Shown: positions 43,401-53,404 of the stretch, piece after piece
Position numbering within the stretch: position 1 is the stretch's first letter
Layout of the letters: every line of letters starts with the position of its first letter
Assembly: GCA_030248215.1 (NCBI GenBank)
Contig: JASANG010004131.1
Coordinates: 186,001 to 250,000 of the forward strand
Direction of reading: 5' to 3'
Length of the DNA stretch: 64,000 nucleotides
Origin: Enoplolaimus lenunculus
Taxonomy: Eukaryota > Nematoda > Enoplea > Enoplida > Thoracostomopsidae
The notes under the pieces: model-generated
Told to the model about the DNA's origin: nothing
What the model saw: the letters and a program-made list of their open reading frames with translations, nothing else
Database searches by the model: none
Program-made: the position numbers and the translations under genes

Positions 43401-46400
43401 GACAGGTGCTATATGCATTTGAGAATATAAGCTTATACTGTAGTTGCTTAAAAAGCTTCCTTCCAGGCTTTTAATTCTTAGCGCAGAAGGTCTAGACTTT
43501 GTCAACCCAAGTCTGACAAGCCAGACAAGGGATCTCGACGTCGCAATATTTTACTAAAAACTTTTGGCGTCGTTTGCTAACCGTGTAAAATTTCCGTGTT
43601 TTCCTCCTGGGGGCAGGGTTGCAACCCCCGTCAGCGGCGTCGGAAACACCGGGTACTATTATCGTTTAAGAACCTGATCATAGAAGACAATACAGCATTG
43701 TAGTGCGCAGCAATAAATTGTATACATGAACAACATAGGCACAATAGCATCTAACTTACACGCAGACTGAATACTTCATTCTGACGCTGAAATTTTCGAC
43801 GGCTTATTAAGTAGGGTCAGTTTGTGCTATCCGTTGTATATTACTTAGCTACGTTTTTTAAAAAATAAATTAAAATTTTAGTCAAATCATAGCTAGAAAT
43901 ATCTGCTGTATATTGTCTTCAAAGTTGAAACTGTGGCATGTTCCCAGTACCGTAGTAGCAGGCGAGGGTGAAAGGCCCGCTTTGCGATAGTCAAAATATT
44001 TTTCAAATTTTTTTTGTTTTAAATCTAATAAAGTGGGGACCCTCTTTAGGGTAGGCCCCCAAAATGGAGGTATGGAGGGTAACTGCTCCGGTCATGCATG
44101 ATACACCTGCACACAGTTAGATATACGAGAGGCTCTTGTAAACTTTCCTACAACAGGCTTTAACTTAGGCCTGGGTTCAAGAAGACGGCTACTTGAAAGT
44201 ATCAGGTTTATATGAAAGCCTTTGGCTAAGCCTTTACCTAAACCTAAGCGTGAGCCTAAACTTAAGCCAGAACTTTAAAAATATAATCAGAGACAAAGTG
44301 TACATGAGCCAATATCTGCACCTTTGTTTCTATAACAGGGAAAACTTGTAAAAAAAATTTCATTTCAAACATTCGCACAATTTCTGCAGTAAATTGGTCG
44401 ACCTTGTGCGTTCTCTATGACTTATCGTGACAGATATATTGCAAAAGCGATGCTGACATTATAGATAGATTATTACTTATGCTAGGAGACCGCATAAAAG
44501 CATGAGAATATGAAGCTGAAGCCAGCAAGAAAGAGTTGCGAACAATAATAGCGTTTAGCTGCGAAAAATGTTTTTAGGCGAAACTGAGATATTTGTCGAT
44601 ATTTGTCGCTGTGCTTTAAAAGTAACAATAAAGCTTATTCGGCATTTGAGGGAAAACTGCGTTATTTTTGCTTCCACTGTGGAAACTTAATTTTTTCACA
44701 GTTTTGAGCCCTACTCACACGTGCAAGTTTTTACTGCGAGCATTTACAGTTGCAAATTGCACGAAGAACTTGCTGGCGTACGCTTTTCAGTTTGGTTTTT
44801 AAACAAAACTTAACACTGCAAAGTGCAGCTGCAAGTTCTCGCAGCAAAACAGTGCACGTTTGAATATGGTTTTACTGCATAAAACAAATGAATGATTTTT
44901 GCTTAAAAACAATCATTACTAATTTACTCTTAGGTTTTAGTGTTTTGAGTTAGCCTAACCCCCTAGATAAAATGTAAGCACTTAACTTAAATTCTTTCGT
45001 ACCGAAGCCAAGAATGACGCTCAGAAATAGTAATTTTTGCGTTCAAAAACGAATTTCAAGGTTAATGAACACTGAGCGTTCAAATTTTGTACAAATCCTT
45101 GTGAAACTCAAGCTAACAGCGAGAAAAATTAAAGTATATAACTCTTATAATTTTCAAACGCTACGTTGAAATGAAATCTTTAACATTTTTTCATATACGT
45201 CAAACTTAACAAACTGAACTGTGATCATGGGCGCCGTCATAATATTTGTCAAGGGTACGCAAGCTGATCCTTTGAGTAAACCGTACAATAGGACGACAAT
45301 GTAACACCATTAATCGATATTTGTACTTTAGCCCCAGTAAAAATCGGAGACGGAACGATTTGCAACGGGACTGCAATAGTGCAAGCTTAAGCTTTAGACT
45401 AATTTTTACGCTTACGCTCAGACTTAGGCTTACGCATAAGCTCATTCTTACGCTTAGACTTTTTGGCTTAGGCTCAGGAATATGTTTATACTACTGTTAC
45501 GGCCCTGTTCTATACATTGACCGTACTCTATATAACGGCGTATATAAAAATTGCTTATTATTCCAATGGGCGTGTAACTGCATCCTCTTAATATACTTGC
45601 CTGCCGGCGCCCATGAATGTGGGTTTCAACTGAACTGTGTAGTAAAAGTGAGCGTAAAACTGATTGTAGTGCGAAAACGAAATAATTGCAAAATTGCAAA
45701 AACTTCACACAGGCTGCACTCACCCTTGTTAATCGCCTATGTAAATGTAAATAATGCCACTCGTTATTATGCAGTATCGTTGCTGCGTTGTTGACGTTTG
45801 AGCCGCCGGCCGTTTTTGAGTTGTCAGCAGGCACCTGAACTCTCAACCGGGTACCATCGATAAAAGATTCGGCAGTTAACAGACCATACTGAAGAGCAAC
45901 GTGGATGTAATTCTAAAATTTAAATTTAAAATAAGGCATAACTGAGGGTATTAACATTGAAGCGAAACATTTGTTCGTCACAACTCATTTCTGTCACATC
46001 ACAAATTTTAAGTCAAATGTCAAACTTAAGCTTGCCATTTGTTTTCCCTGCATCGAAAATTAAACCAACGAGTCTGTTTAAAATCTATGCGATCAGGGAC
46101 ATCAAAGCGGATACAAAAACGGAAGCGGCCACATACGCGTGGGCGCCGTAAATAATGGTTATTGAAACATCGCGAGCCAAGCGAGCGAGAAGTCAAATGC
46201 AATTTTATTAAACGTAGAAACCTTATACCATCTTTTCATAAAATTTACTTTTACATGTTTTAGCTCGTACGCAAAGTTTGTGGTTTCTGTTTTATTCGTT
46301 GCAATGGGTAGTTGTGATGCGTTACGAGTTACGACTCTTTCACGATATATCTCTAGTTTAACCAGTGATTTGTGCTACTTGCGTAGTGAATCCGTTTTGG

Positions 46401-49183
46401 GTCAATAGCCGGGTGGGCATGGCGACGGTTTCAGCCCCGCTCCTTGACGAATTTTAAACCACTAAACAAGTATTATCCAACTCGTCAGAACCTCATGTAT
46501 GCACCTCCGAAAATTTTTTAGATTATTCCTAGCAAAGTGATCTGGCTACTGGTCTGATCTATTATAGTTGTGATTTGTTCAAGTTGTGACTGATAATTAC
46601 CAGTTGGTGCGAACCGTTTCAATAATTGGCTATTTCATACGATACGTGGGCTGAAACCTATTATTTCAGAATTATTTTAATTGTAGCTTAATCCATTACC
46701 AGCTTAGGTACTCGCTTGCTTCTGCCCGGCTCCCGCCCCGCAAAACGTTCTTTCAGTGATTGGATGAATAAAATAGGCTGAGGTTTAGGCTAAAGCTTTG
46801 ATTGAAACGGTAGCATGGTGCAAACTATTGCAATCCAATTAATAACAGTGTGAAGGAAACTTAACAAATATCTCAGCTTATCAATGCTTACCTGTTGATC
46901 ACCAGCATAAAATATCATTGCAGACGGTCGAGCAGTTTTGAACGACGCAAAAAATTCTTCATCACGCGAAACGAATCCAGCACCGGCGCTCGTCAAATCG
47001 TAGCTCAGATATTCGTAGCCCATAAATGTTGCATCCAATGGAAATAGAGCTGAAAAGATTCAAAAATTTTAATTAACATTGCAACTAAACGATTGCATAT
47101 TTCTTAACATAGTTATCGTCAAAAACAAGCCGCCAGCTCGTAGAGTAACTGTTCTATTATACATATTTCAGCGTGTTTTCGTTACACTTTGGTTCAAATT
47201 AAACCAGAAGCAAGTGTACCGCCAGTCGCGTCGCCAGAGAAATCCCAGGCGTCTTGATTCCTTAGCCAACGACCCACAACTGTTTTGCCACTGCGGCAAA
47301 GAATTTTAACACTGCCAATAATTGTGCCTAGAGCCACGCTGGGGTTCGCTCGCCATGTGTTCTTGATATGTCTACAAGAACATAATCTATGGGTAACTAT
47401 GGCACAATTAATGATTGGATCACACATGCAAACCCAAACAGAACGAAAATTTGTCATTGGAATATATTAATACTTTTAAAATGATGTCATGGCTTTCCGC
47501 TCGCTTCGCTTGCAAATCCTTTAAAACTCAGTTTAGTTTTGCTGTCACGCCTGCTTCTTCAGGTCATTGGGCAGCAAAAATCCTGGCTACACCACTGGTA
47601 AAATGACTTACGTATATGACAATGTTGCCCAGTAAAATCAACGACATCGCATTTGCATTTCGGTCCATCGTCCGTCGAATAGCAGTATCCACCGTTTTTG
47701 CAGTAATCGCCCATACAGTAATCGTCTGCAGTCTCGCGAAATCCGCCCGAGTCCAAGATATGTGGCGGTGCACGAGCTCGAGAATAAATTCGATACGCAA
47801 CGTTTCGAATGCTACCCTGGAACGGCGGCACCTTGAGCGCTAGCGGATAACTCAACAGCGCTGGTTTGATATCCGGCGGAAGTCCACCGACAAAAACGTC
47901 ATTGTTTGATTGCCAATTGCCAAACACAAACACCACAGATCCGGGAAGCTTTCCTCCTACGGCCGGTGCGGCATTCTTCGGTTTTCCATTCGAATTATTA
48001 TCGGAAGTTGTTGGTTCAAGTGGCAGTTGAACAAATTCCGAATCTTGATCTACGGTCAGTTTAACTTTATTGTATTGTTGTTGAAAGTCAACTCGATGCC
48101 AGCGTAAATCGTTCATTCGAGCTCCGATGTTCAACCATTGAACTGCCGTTGGACCCATATTCATCCGTCGATAGTGTGAGTTTTGTGCACCAACGTAGCG
48201 GCGAAGTCGAAGTTGATGCCTGCAATAAAGAAGAAAATTAAATTCCGATTCGAAGTCATGAGCATTTACTCGGATTCAGATTTGCGGTCGGTCGGTCACA
48301 TGAATTACTTATATATGTATGATTTTGTTTTAACCCTTTCCCGCATACAGTCTCATCACAACGAGCAAACGCCCAAAAAACTCTACAATTCACATTTGTT
48401 ATAGCGTATGCACAGTACAAAGTCTCCACAAGACATGAGAGCCTTCTCGAGCTCGAGTCCAATTTGCTATGGATGAGTGGTGATGGTAAACGCCTATTGC
48501 CAATTCTAACGACCCGTATTTAATTAATTGCAGTCGAAATTGTACAAAATCCATGCGGAAAAAAGGTTAAGTCTATTCTTCTCAGATAGCACTCATACAG
48601 TTACTAATACAAATAAAGTTTGGCAAAGTCGTTGAAGAGGACCACGGCGCCCCTTGCGTTCCGCGTTCTTGTTCAAGCCCAGCGCATTGAATGGAATTTT
48701 TGCCGAAATTAGTTTTTAAGAGACCAAAATAATACCAATGTGTTCGCATCTATATCGTACTTTTGAACAGTTTTAAATTTCGTGTTAATATACAAAACCA
48801 GCTTACCTTTTCCACATCCGGTCCATATCCGGAGCGCCGTTAAACATTTTTACCGCCTGATCACGGCCGAGCGGCAAACTGCTATAAATGCGATTCAGTC
48901 GAAACTGCAATTTCACAACACCGTCCGAAAGGCGGATTTCGTAGAAATTTTTGCCCCGACCCCCATCATCAGTGTAAAACAGCAGTCCTGACGGGCGGTT
49001 TGTTTTAAATTCAAACGTTACTCGATTATCTGAACTATGATACCATTTCGGGTAGCGAACGAATGATTTTGGCGAACCGTCCAAAATGAACGCTTTTGAT
49101 TGGTCAGTTAATATTGTTATCACTGCAGAGAGCACGGTTAACTGGCTAATTGTTGCTGCGTTGGGAAATCTGGGAAATTTCAT
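19430..49183 (-). CDS. NRXN: alpha-neurexin (complete, 19 exons)
   Basis: Exons in coding order: 49183-48807, 48219-47612, 47049-46892, 45912-45724, 41576-41418, 40966-40765, 40166-40018, 38640-38502, 37988-37807, 37151-37013, 36265-35997, 35190-35082, 34469-33519, 32926-32807, 32157-31979, 30261-30090, 29778-29522, 27308-27158, 20067-19430. All are GT-AG, every junction is in phase; 1,715 aa. Neurexin is a presynaptic adhesion receptor binding neuroligins. Domains: signal peptide (1 to about 30), LNS1 (38-270), EGF-A (about 291-328), LNS2 (330-500), LNS3 (535-720), EGF-B (722-767), LNS4 (768-945), LNS5 (1005-1209), EGF-C (1211-1250), LNS6 (1250-1453), a Ser/Pro-rich stalk, membrane span (1616-1636) and a 79-residue tail ending KEWFV. 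Markers: CIQQWNGIECDCSMTTYSG (EGF-C) and YRGCLASFEIN (LNS5). An in-frame ATG at 49261 would add 26 residues; I prefer 49183 because its hydrophobic signal then starts the protein. Oddities: a 951-bp exon 13 with a charged LNS4-LNS5 linker, and a weak GTACTA donor after exon 11. Confidence 0.94.
20242..20661. mobile_element. CTGTAGTGACCCG TIR element (420 bp) in neurexin intron 18
   Basis: It starts ACTGTAGTGACCCGAATA and ends with the inverse TATTCGGGTCACTACAGT. The inside has AGTCCGTA-type repeats and no coding frame. Related copies lie at 4805-5155 and 21826-22340. The target duplication is not clear at this copy. Confidence 0.7.
20859..21055. mobile_element. TIR element ending CGACAATTCGTCGCCCGACA
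   Basis: The left end CGACAATTCGTCGCCCGACA is inverted at the right end as TGTCGGGCGACGAATAGTCG. The core (about 20945-21020) has GGCTTAG-like motifs as in the MITE family here. TSD not resolved. Confidence 0.6.
21826..22340. mobile_element. CTGTAGTGAC-family element with a 7-8 bp flanking repeat
   Basis: The left end CTGTATTGAGCCGAATA and right end TTCGAGTAACTACAG are inverted partners of the family at 20242. CATAATA (or GCATAATA) lies directly outside both ends. A stretch of about 90 bases (GTCAGAGTCCCAATTTTGAG and beyond) occurs twice, near 21862 and 22041, so the element holds an internal duplication. Confidence 0.6.
22709..22863. mobile_element. TTAGGC-bearing hAT-like MITE (155 bp), GTTACTTTTA subtype
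   Basis: Ends are GGTCAATGTTACTTTTAGGG and the inverse CCTTTTAAAGTAACATGGTCC. The inner TIR is closer to the 3.8-kb element at 59968 than to the GTAAAGAACA subtype. TSDs are CAATATTT and CAATATTC, 7 of 8. The core has CCTAAGCCTAAG runs. Confidence 0.8.
23117..23269. mobile_element. TTAGGC-bearing hAT-like MITE (153 bp)
   Basis: Ends GGCCAATGTAAACAACAGGG and CCCTGATCTTTACATGAGCC, with the TTAGTCTATAGCTTAAGC internal motif. Flanking 8-mers match at 5 of 8, so it is an older copy. Confidence 0.7.
23284..23632. repeat. ACTTAAGTA-rich foldback repeat
   Basis: Starts CTGGGTTTCTGAATTGTTAC and ends TTATGTAGGGTTTCGGGAAC, with ACTTAAGTAATTACTTAAGT runs between. It is related to the tandem array in the neurexin intron at 39041-39620. 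Confidence 0.5.
24026..24331. repeat. GC-rich 21-bp tandem array inside inverted ends
   Basis: GGATGACAGACGGCGCCGTAC, here split as GGATGACAGACG plus GCGCCGTAC, repeats about four to five times near 24191-24280. An inverted block of GTCCGTC, CGTACGGCG units lies near 24050-24125. The outer ends (GGTTGCGATATACTTTTG and the inverse of GGTTGCCCTATACTTG) form a TIR, so the array sits inside a foldback element. A short relative lies at 51453-51560. Confidence 0.6.
24832..24960. mobile_element. GGCTCTTGTACACTTTCC TIR-family fragment
   Basis: Starts GGCTCTTGTACACTTTCC and has GCCTAAGCC motifs. Relatives lie at 4450-4540, 42490-42797, 44112-44312 and 58330-58370. The right end here is degraded. Confidence 0.45.
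25792..26035. mobile_element. TTAGGC-bearing hAT-like MITE (244 bp) with exact 8-bp TSD
   Basis: GATACCTG flanks both ends exactly (25784-25791 and 26036-26043). Ends are GACCCATGTATAGAACAGGG and CCCCTGTTCTTTACATTGGCC split as CCCTGTTCTTTACATTGGCC. The core has more than ten GGCTTAG/GGCCTAG units. Eight-base duplications with short TIRs are the mark of the hAT superfamily. Confidence 0.85.
27632..27772. mobile_element. CGTAGCCAGCTCACC-family TIR element
   Basis: Ends GGCTCGTAGCCAGCTCACC and CTGGCGACGAGCC are inverted. The inside has AAAATTTTC and TGACTTACAAGCAAGG motifs shared with copies at 29361-29492, 37624-37772, 42268-42431, 46402-46555, 53157-53320, 54742-54908, 55966-56302, 57600-57760 and 59572-59706. 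Confidence 0.6.
29361..29492. mobile_element. CGTAGCCAGCTCACC-family TIR element
   Basis: Starts GGCCCGTAGCCAGCTCACC. The right end, ATGGCTACGCTG, stops about 30 bases from the donor side of neurexin exon 17 (29522), so this insertion lies very near a splice site. Confidence 0.55.
30620..31058. mobile_element. CAGGGTGTAACC/ATATCCG-family element
   Basis: The right part reads ATTTCCGGTATTTCTATTAC, then GGAAACGGATTTCGGTTACATCCTG, broken here into shorter pieces, and aligns by eye with 62800-63004 and, inverted, with 5420-5620. Shared inner stretches include GAACAATTGCA and TACGTGATTT. Left boundary uncertain. Confidence 0.45.
31072..31270. mobile_element. hAT-like MITE, CAGNGCCGGAGCAG family (199 bp)
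   Basis: Ends CAGAGCCGGAGTAGTCACC and GTCTGCTCCGATACTG are inverted partners. The 8-bp flanks GTGATGTG (31064-31071) and TTGATGTG (31271-31278) match at 7 of 8. It lies in neurexin intron 16 reading from the right side, between exons at 31979 and 30261. Confidence 0.75.
35893..35967. repeat. 14-bp perfect inverted repeat beside the neurexin exon 11 donor
   Basis: GTGCCGCACGCCGC (35893-35906) and its inverse GCGGCGTGCGGCAC (35954-35967) can pair across a 47-base loop. On the gene strand this starts about 30 bases into intron 11, just after a weak GTACTA donor. Possibly a decayed palindromic repeat. Confidence 0.5.
36508..36706. mobile_element. foldback element, GAGTCAAATTGACTC family
   Basis: Two inverted arms of about 65-90 bp: TGCAAAAAATAAGGAGTCAA at the left and, inverted, TTGACTCACCATTTTTTACA at the right, each with AGGCTTTTCCTGACT-type inner sequence. 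It interrupts a copy of the ACACGTGCAAG family: GCAAGTTTTTACA lies on one side and GCACGAGGAACTT on the other. Other copies: 39771-39953 and 62480-62639. Confidence 0.65.
39041..39620. repeat. five-copy tandem array of an imperfectly palindromic 131-134 bp unit in neurexin intron 7
   Basis: Units start ACTTAAGTAAGGTTTCTGAA at 39041, 39172, 39305 and 39571, with ACTTAAGCAAGG at 39439. Within each unit the first part (TTTCTGAAACTTATACCATC) is inverted in the second (GATAGTATAAGATTCAGAAA). A sixth half-unit lies at 39953-40010, a few bases from the exon 7 donor. A poly-A rich tract follows near 39650-39735. Confidence 0.8.
39771..39953. mobile_element. foldback element, GAGTCAAATTGACTC family
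   Basis: Starts AATGCAAAAAATGGTGAGTC and carries inverted arms around GGCTCCACCCGAGTC / GAGTCTGGCGGAGTC. It lies between the 132-bp array and its detached half-unit, so it probably inserted into the array. Confidence 0.55.
40570..40677. mobile_element. TTAGGC-bearing MITE, left end lost
   Basis: TTAAGCTTTAGACTAATTG, GGCTTAGG motifs and the right terminus TGTTCTTTACATTGGCC are present. The left TIR is missing. Confidence 0.6.
41729..41906. mobile_element. TTAGGC-bearing hAT-like MITE (about 178 bp)
   Basis: Right end CGCCCCTGAAAGTTACATGGGCC, quoted here only from CCCCTGAAAGTTACATGGGC, and the TTAGTCTAAAGCTTAAGC core are clear; the left TIR is diverged. Flanks ATGTAATA and ATGCAAAT match at 6 of 8. 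Confidence 0.6.
42268..42431. mobile_element. CGTAGCCAG-family TIR element
   Basis: Ends GCCCGTAGCCAGACG and CTGGCTACGGGC are inverted. The inside shares AAGCTTGCTTGTAGGTCATC and CTGAAAATTTTTTAGCCC with the other copies. Confidence 0.65.
42490..42797. mobile_element. GGCTCTTGTACACTTTCC-family MITE, split by a younger insertion
   Basis: Left end AGTCTTGTACACTTTCC and right end AAAGTGCACAAGAGCC are inverted. TATTTTAG and TTTTTCAG outside match at 6 of 8. The middle is interrupted at 42546-42721 by another hAT-like element. Confidence 0.6.
42546..42721. mobile_element. hAT-like MITE CAGTGGCGGATCCAGG (176 bp) with exact 8-bp TSD
   Basis: Starts CAGTGGCGGATCCAGG and ends ATGGATCCGCCATTG. TGTCTACG occurs exactly at 42538-42545 and 42722-42729. 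It is nested inside the older GGCTCTTGTACACTTTCC-family element. A lone right end of the same family lies near 51440-51456. Confidence 0.88.
43945..44096. mobile_element. hAT-like MITE, CAGNNCCGNAGNAG family (152 bp)
   Basis: Ends CAGTACCGTAGTAGC and ACTGCTCCGGTCATG are inverted with mismatches. Flanks CATGTTCC and CATGATAC match at 6 of 8. Confidence 0.55.
44112..44312. mobile_element. GGCTCTTGTAMACTTTCC-family MITE
   Basis: Starts GGCTCTTGTAAACTTTCC and ends ACAAAGTGTACATGAGCC, inverted. The core has CTAAACCTAAGCGTGAGCC-type runs. Confidence 0.6.
44702..44880. mobile_element. ACACGTGCAAG-family TIR element
   Basis: GAGCCCTACTCACACGTGCAAG at the left (given as CTCACACGTGCAAG) and the diverged inverse GCACGTTTGAATATGG at the right, with GCAGCTGCAAGTTCTCGC inside, as in 3622-3957. 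Confidence 0.55.
45331..45522. mobile_element. TTAGGC-bearing hAT-like MITE (192 bp)
   Basis: Ends GCCCCAGTAAAAATCGGAG and TGTTCTATACATTGACC; core CAAGCTTAAGCTTTAGACTA and GGCTTACG units. Flanks GTACTTTA and GTACTCTA match at 7 of 8. It lies in neurexin intron 4, about 200 bases from exon 4. Confidence 0.8.
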
Positions 49184-49607
49184 CCAATGATGTGCGACCG
49201 AACGATGAGCGTCCCAGCACAACATCAGTGCATTGAAACGATTAGGCCACAACGACGCCAATCAAAGCCGAGTATTGCAGCATTGCTATGATTTCATTGG
49301 ATAATTGGATTTCGATCATTTTTAGCGCTAGAATTCGATCAATTTCAAAGGCAGCAATGAAATAAATTGTAATCCTTCAACCTTCGTAGAAAGATTGAAT
49401 AAATGCTGGTATCGCATGATTTTTAAGTCTGATAAATTATAAGCTCTTATATAAACTATAAAGTATACACAAAATTTTGCCAAAAGTGTTGGGAACGGGG
49501 GAGTTTTGGGGCCTTTGTGCAGAATTGCATATGATCCGCGGTTGGCGAGCAAACAAGGGCCGAGTAAAAAAATTTCTAACGTGGATGTACATACAGGTAA
49601 AAATGGC

Positions 49608-49797
49608 GACCAATGTATAGAATAGGGCGTAACAGTAGTATAAGCATATTCCTTAGCCTAAACCTACGCCTACACCTAAGCGTAAGAATTAGTTTATACC
49701 TAAGCCTATGCCTAAGCAAAAAGTTAGTCTAAAGCTTAAGCCTACTCTGTTGCAATCTCGCAGAAAAACGGTTCCGTTCCTGATCTTTACATGCGCT
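49608..49797. mobile_element. TTAGGC-bearing hAT-like MITE (190 bp)
   Basis: Starts GACCAATGTATAGAATAGGG, ends CCTGATCTTTACATGCGC. Core has CCTAAGCC runs and TTAGTCTAAAGCTTAAGCC. Flanks AAAATGGC and AAAACGTT match at 5 of 8. Confidence 0.7.
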
Positions 49798-49822
49798 AAA
49801 ACGTTAATGTGTTAATCTTTAC

Positions 49823-50020
49823 GGAAAATGTAAAGAACAGGGACCAAACAGTATAAGCGTATTCCTAAGCTTAAGTGTAAACCTAAGCCTAAGCGTAAGA
49901 ATGAGCATATTCATAAACGTAAGCCTAAGCCTAAGCCAAGCAAAAAATTAGTCTACAGCTAAAGCTTACTCTATACTAGTCCCACAGACATACGTTCCGC
50001 CCCTGATCTTTACGTGGGCC
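49823..50020. mobile_element. TTAGGC-bearing hAT-like MITE (198 bp) with exact 8-bp TSD
   Basis: ATCTTTAC flanks both sides exactly (49815-49822 and 50021-50028). Ends are GGAAAATGTAAAGAACAGGG and CCCTGATCTTTACGTGGGCC. It lies 25 bases from the previous copy, so two family members sit side by side in the same orientation. Confidence 0.85.
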
Positions 50021-50378
50021 ATCTTTACACCACCTACCATTTTGATAAAAAAATCACAAACATATCTGATTTAAGACAAAGTTAAATTTTTAAGCTGAAC
50101 CGATTTTATGACAATTAATATTGTTAATCTATTGCAAAAATTTTCTATTTAGCCACGCAAATATAAAATTGTTTTGCGACAATTAGTTAAACTTTAGTAA
50201 CGTTTATTCTAATTTTCTCAATATAGCCGAACAAATATTAGTACGAGTACAACGGTGGGTTACGGTTTAAAGTCATTTGGCACGAATATACCTGCGTTAT
50301 ATAAAACCATAAAATTTTCGCGGTTACCCGCTTACTTTCAGCTTACACGTTTATCAACACTGGCTGATGTCAAATGCT

Positions 50379-50490
50379 AAGCCTAAAGCCTAAACATTCT
50401 CTTAATATTAAGCATAAGCCTAATCTCAAATCTTAAGCCTAAAGCCTAAACATTCTCTTAATATTAAGCATAAGCCTAATCTCAAATCTT
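50379..50490. repeat. 56-bp perfect tandem duplication
   Basis: A unit beginning AAGCCTAAAGCCTAAACATT and ending CTAATCTCAAATCTT occurs twice without visible mismatch (50379-50434 and 50435-50490). The identity suggests a recent duplication. Confidence 0.85.
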
Positions 50491-51452
50491 AAGCCTATAT
50501 ATGAAAATCACTCGAAAACCGTGTGAAGTAATGTGTACAATTGCTCAATTTTCCATTGAAATCATATATAATAGATGTATTAGTAAAAAAAGATCATAGC
50601 TGTAACACGTCGATCAGCCGAAGAGTTAGAATATTTTCGGCAAATTTCTGCTGCTAAAATTTTGTACAATTAACTGAAATTACAAAAACTGGTAAATCAA
50701 TCAATGTTCGAATGTATTTCATTTGAAATTCGATCCGAAAAACGGTTTTTGCAACAAAATGGTAATAAAATTTAAAAGTATATGAAACTTTACTATTAGC
50801 AGCTGTTTGATTGCGCTCAAGTAACCGATCTAAAGTCAATATGCGTGCCAAGACTGCACGCTAGTAGCATGATAGCAATTAATTAATTGCAATATTGCAC
50901 CAATGGCCTATGAAGCGAATGGGTATCAGAGACGACAGGCTACGCAAAACGAATAAAATATTAGGCCTTAACATAAGAAATTGGCAAATGGTTGACTACG
51001 ATTCACTGAAACACGACGGTACAACCTAACAGAAATAAATACGGATATGTAGGCGTCCCCTCTGGGCCCCCATTCAGTATGGTCCCTGACAGTAATAGCA
51101 TTTCAGTTGACGATAACCTGGCTAAAGTTTGCTGCGATTGTTGAAAAGTTATATTGAACTAAAATACAAAGATTATCCCATATGTTACTATCATGCAAGT
51201 CAACTATTTTAAGTCGACGTGTAAAGTAGCGGTACTACTGGGTGTAATTAAAATACTGTGTTTGCATACTTAAGTTATTACATATACCTTACCATTTTAT
51301 CACAAAAAAATTCTGCGGGAAAAATTGTTTTTAACAAAAAATAATTTTCTGAGGGGAGAAATTGTAAGGTAGGGACCTTACCATTTTAACACAAAAAAAT
51401 TGCTGATGGGGGCGTACACACACCCTCCCCCACGCCCCCCCTGGATCCGCTA

Positions 51453-51560
51453 GTGGGCGCGATACTTTTTAATGTTTTTGTCATCCGTCGCTGTGCGTCT
51501 TCGAGTATCGTATGCGACGGCGACGTACGGCGAGGGACAGCGTCGGATGACAAGTATAGC
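51453..51560. repeat. TGTCATCCG foldback element
   Basis: GTGGGCGCGATACTT and TTTGTCATCCGTCGCTGT at the left are inverted at the right as ACAGCGTCGGATGACA and AGTATAGCGCCAC. It is a short relative of the array element at 24026-24331. It directly follows a lone right end of the CAGTGGCGGATCCAGG family. Confidence 0.6.
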
Positions 51561-52802
51561 GCCACTCATAGTCATTTTGTACCCCAAACAGGATAAGAAG
51601 CGTTTCAATCGGCCAATTGCAAATTTCTTCAGATCCCATTGAAATCTTTTGGACCCATATAACCTTAGCGTGTTGGGCTAACAATGACGGACCAGTGTAA
51701 AACTGCTAAAGACAAGTCGTTTCAACTTGATCACTTCACTACAAAACACTATAAATACTCTACGAAGCAGCCGGCATACGCAGAAGCGAATCCAACAGGC
51801 GGGCACCCAGGCCTCTAATAGGATCGAAACCAAGATGTTGTATTAAGATTTAGTACTAAAAATGTATTTAGCTCCTCGCTCGTTTCGTTTGTAAGCTTTT
51901 TTTTCGCAATTTTATATATCACACAGCCGCCACCCTCATCAAAAATTTCTTTATTCAACAGCGTTCACCAAAAACAACAACAGATGTGTACCGTGGCCCG
52001 TTGAAACGAATTATTAAGACGCCTAACAACTTATAATTTTAAACTTGACGCACGAAACTTCAAAGTCCCTTCTAGTTCGCCGCCGTACATCCAGACAATA
52101 ATCATTTTCAAGCCTAATCAACTAGAATTCCTACTCTCTATAAACGTGAACCAGAGTAGTGACCAGATTGGTGTTTTGTGCGGCGGTTAAAGCCGCTAGA
52201 TGGGGCAAAACAATTTATAGATTGTTCAGGTACAATTTTAGAACTGAGTTTTAACGTTGCCTAAAAATTTTCTTAGCTATAAGTGGGGAAACGATAACCG
52301 CAGGGTGAGGCACCACCCCCGTAACTGCGGTCAGTCCGCTGGCACTAACTATTACATTTACCATCGCGGGCTAATGGCCTTAGAATTGCGGCCTAATTTT
52401 AGCAATAATATTTTCATTCATTTGAGTTTAAATGCGTGAAAATGTGTGTACTTGTTAAATGCGCATGTCTCTAACCGAATCTAGTGTGGCATTTGCAGCA
52501 TCAGGCAAGTCTGGTTTTTCTAAGAGGGGGCCCTTATAAGTATCCACTACGTATGGATTGTCAGTGTGGCACCGGACTTTCCCCCGCAGTGACAGCGGTC
52601 TGCTTTTCTAATTGTTTAGATTCGCAAATTTGTGACATTGTTTCTGCCCTACATTTGATGTTAAATACTGTTAGTTTGAATTGTAATTGCTGCAGTGTGA
52701 ACTCAAAATAGGAATTTAAAAAATTGAAAAAAAGAAAAATTGTCCTATATAATTCCGGGTTGCTTAAACTAGTGACACGTGTTAATTAATCAATGTACTA
52801 AG

Positions 52803-52935
52803 CAGGGTGCAACCAAAATTCCTATTCCGATGAAAATTCCGATTCAAAACGAGTTCCTATTCCGATTACAATTTCGGTATAAATTTGCTGTTCCAATTTT
52901 GATCCTGGTAGAATCCGGTTCCACTTTGCACCCTG
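52803..52935. mobile_element. hAT-like MITE CAGGGTGCAACC (133 bp)
   Basis: Starts CAGGGTGCAACCAAAATTCC and ends GGTTCCACTTTGCACCCTG. Flanks GTACTAAG and GTGTTAAG match at 6 of 8. The core repeats ATTCCGAT. Confidence 0.75.
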
Positions 52936-53404
52936 GTGTTAAGTATATTTTTGGAAGTATTAATCATAGTCGGTGTATAAAATCCCGAAAGTTCATGAAA
53001 CTATGAATAAGAAACACATGCAATAGTTTGGAATAGTTATTTTTCAGCAATACCTGCTTCGTTCGATCGTTTTAGTTTTCGACAAACACTGTTTAGTGTA
53101 GAATAAATATGCAAATCAAACCCGCTTAGCAACCTCTATAAAATTTATTCAATATTGTGAGGCATGTGGCCAGCTCAATGTGTTATAGGGGGCAAAAATA
53201 TTTGGTAACGGCATGCAAAGTGATCAAATGCGTTAAAAGCGAGGTTGAAATTTTCTAGGAGGGTCAAAGTCTTCCAATCAGAAAGTGAGTCTGATCTGGG
53301 CTCATCTGACTACTAAACCGAATAGCATTTACACAAGTGTTTGCGCTAATCTAATTAATACTTGTACATCTAACGCAGCTACCACAATGTTTGGATCCAA
53401 TATG

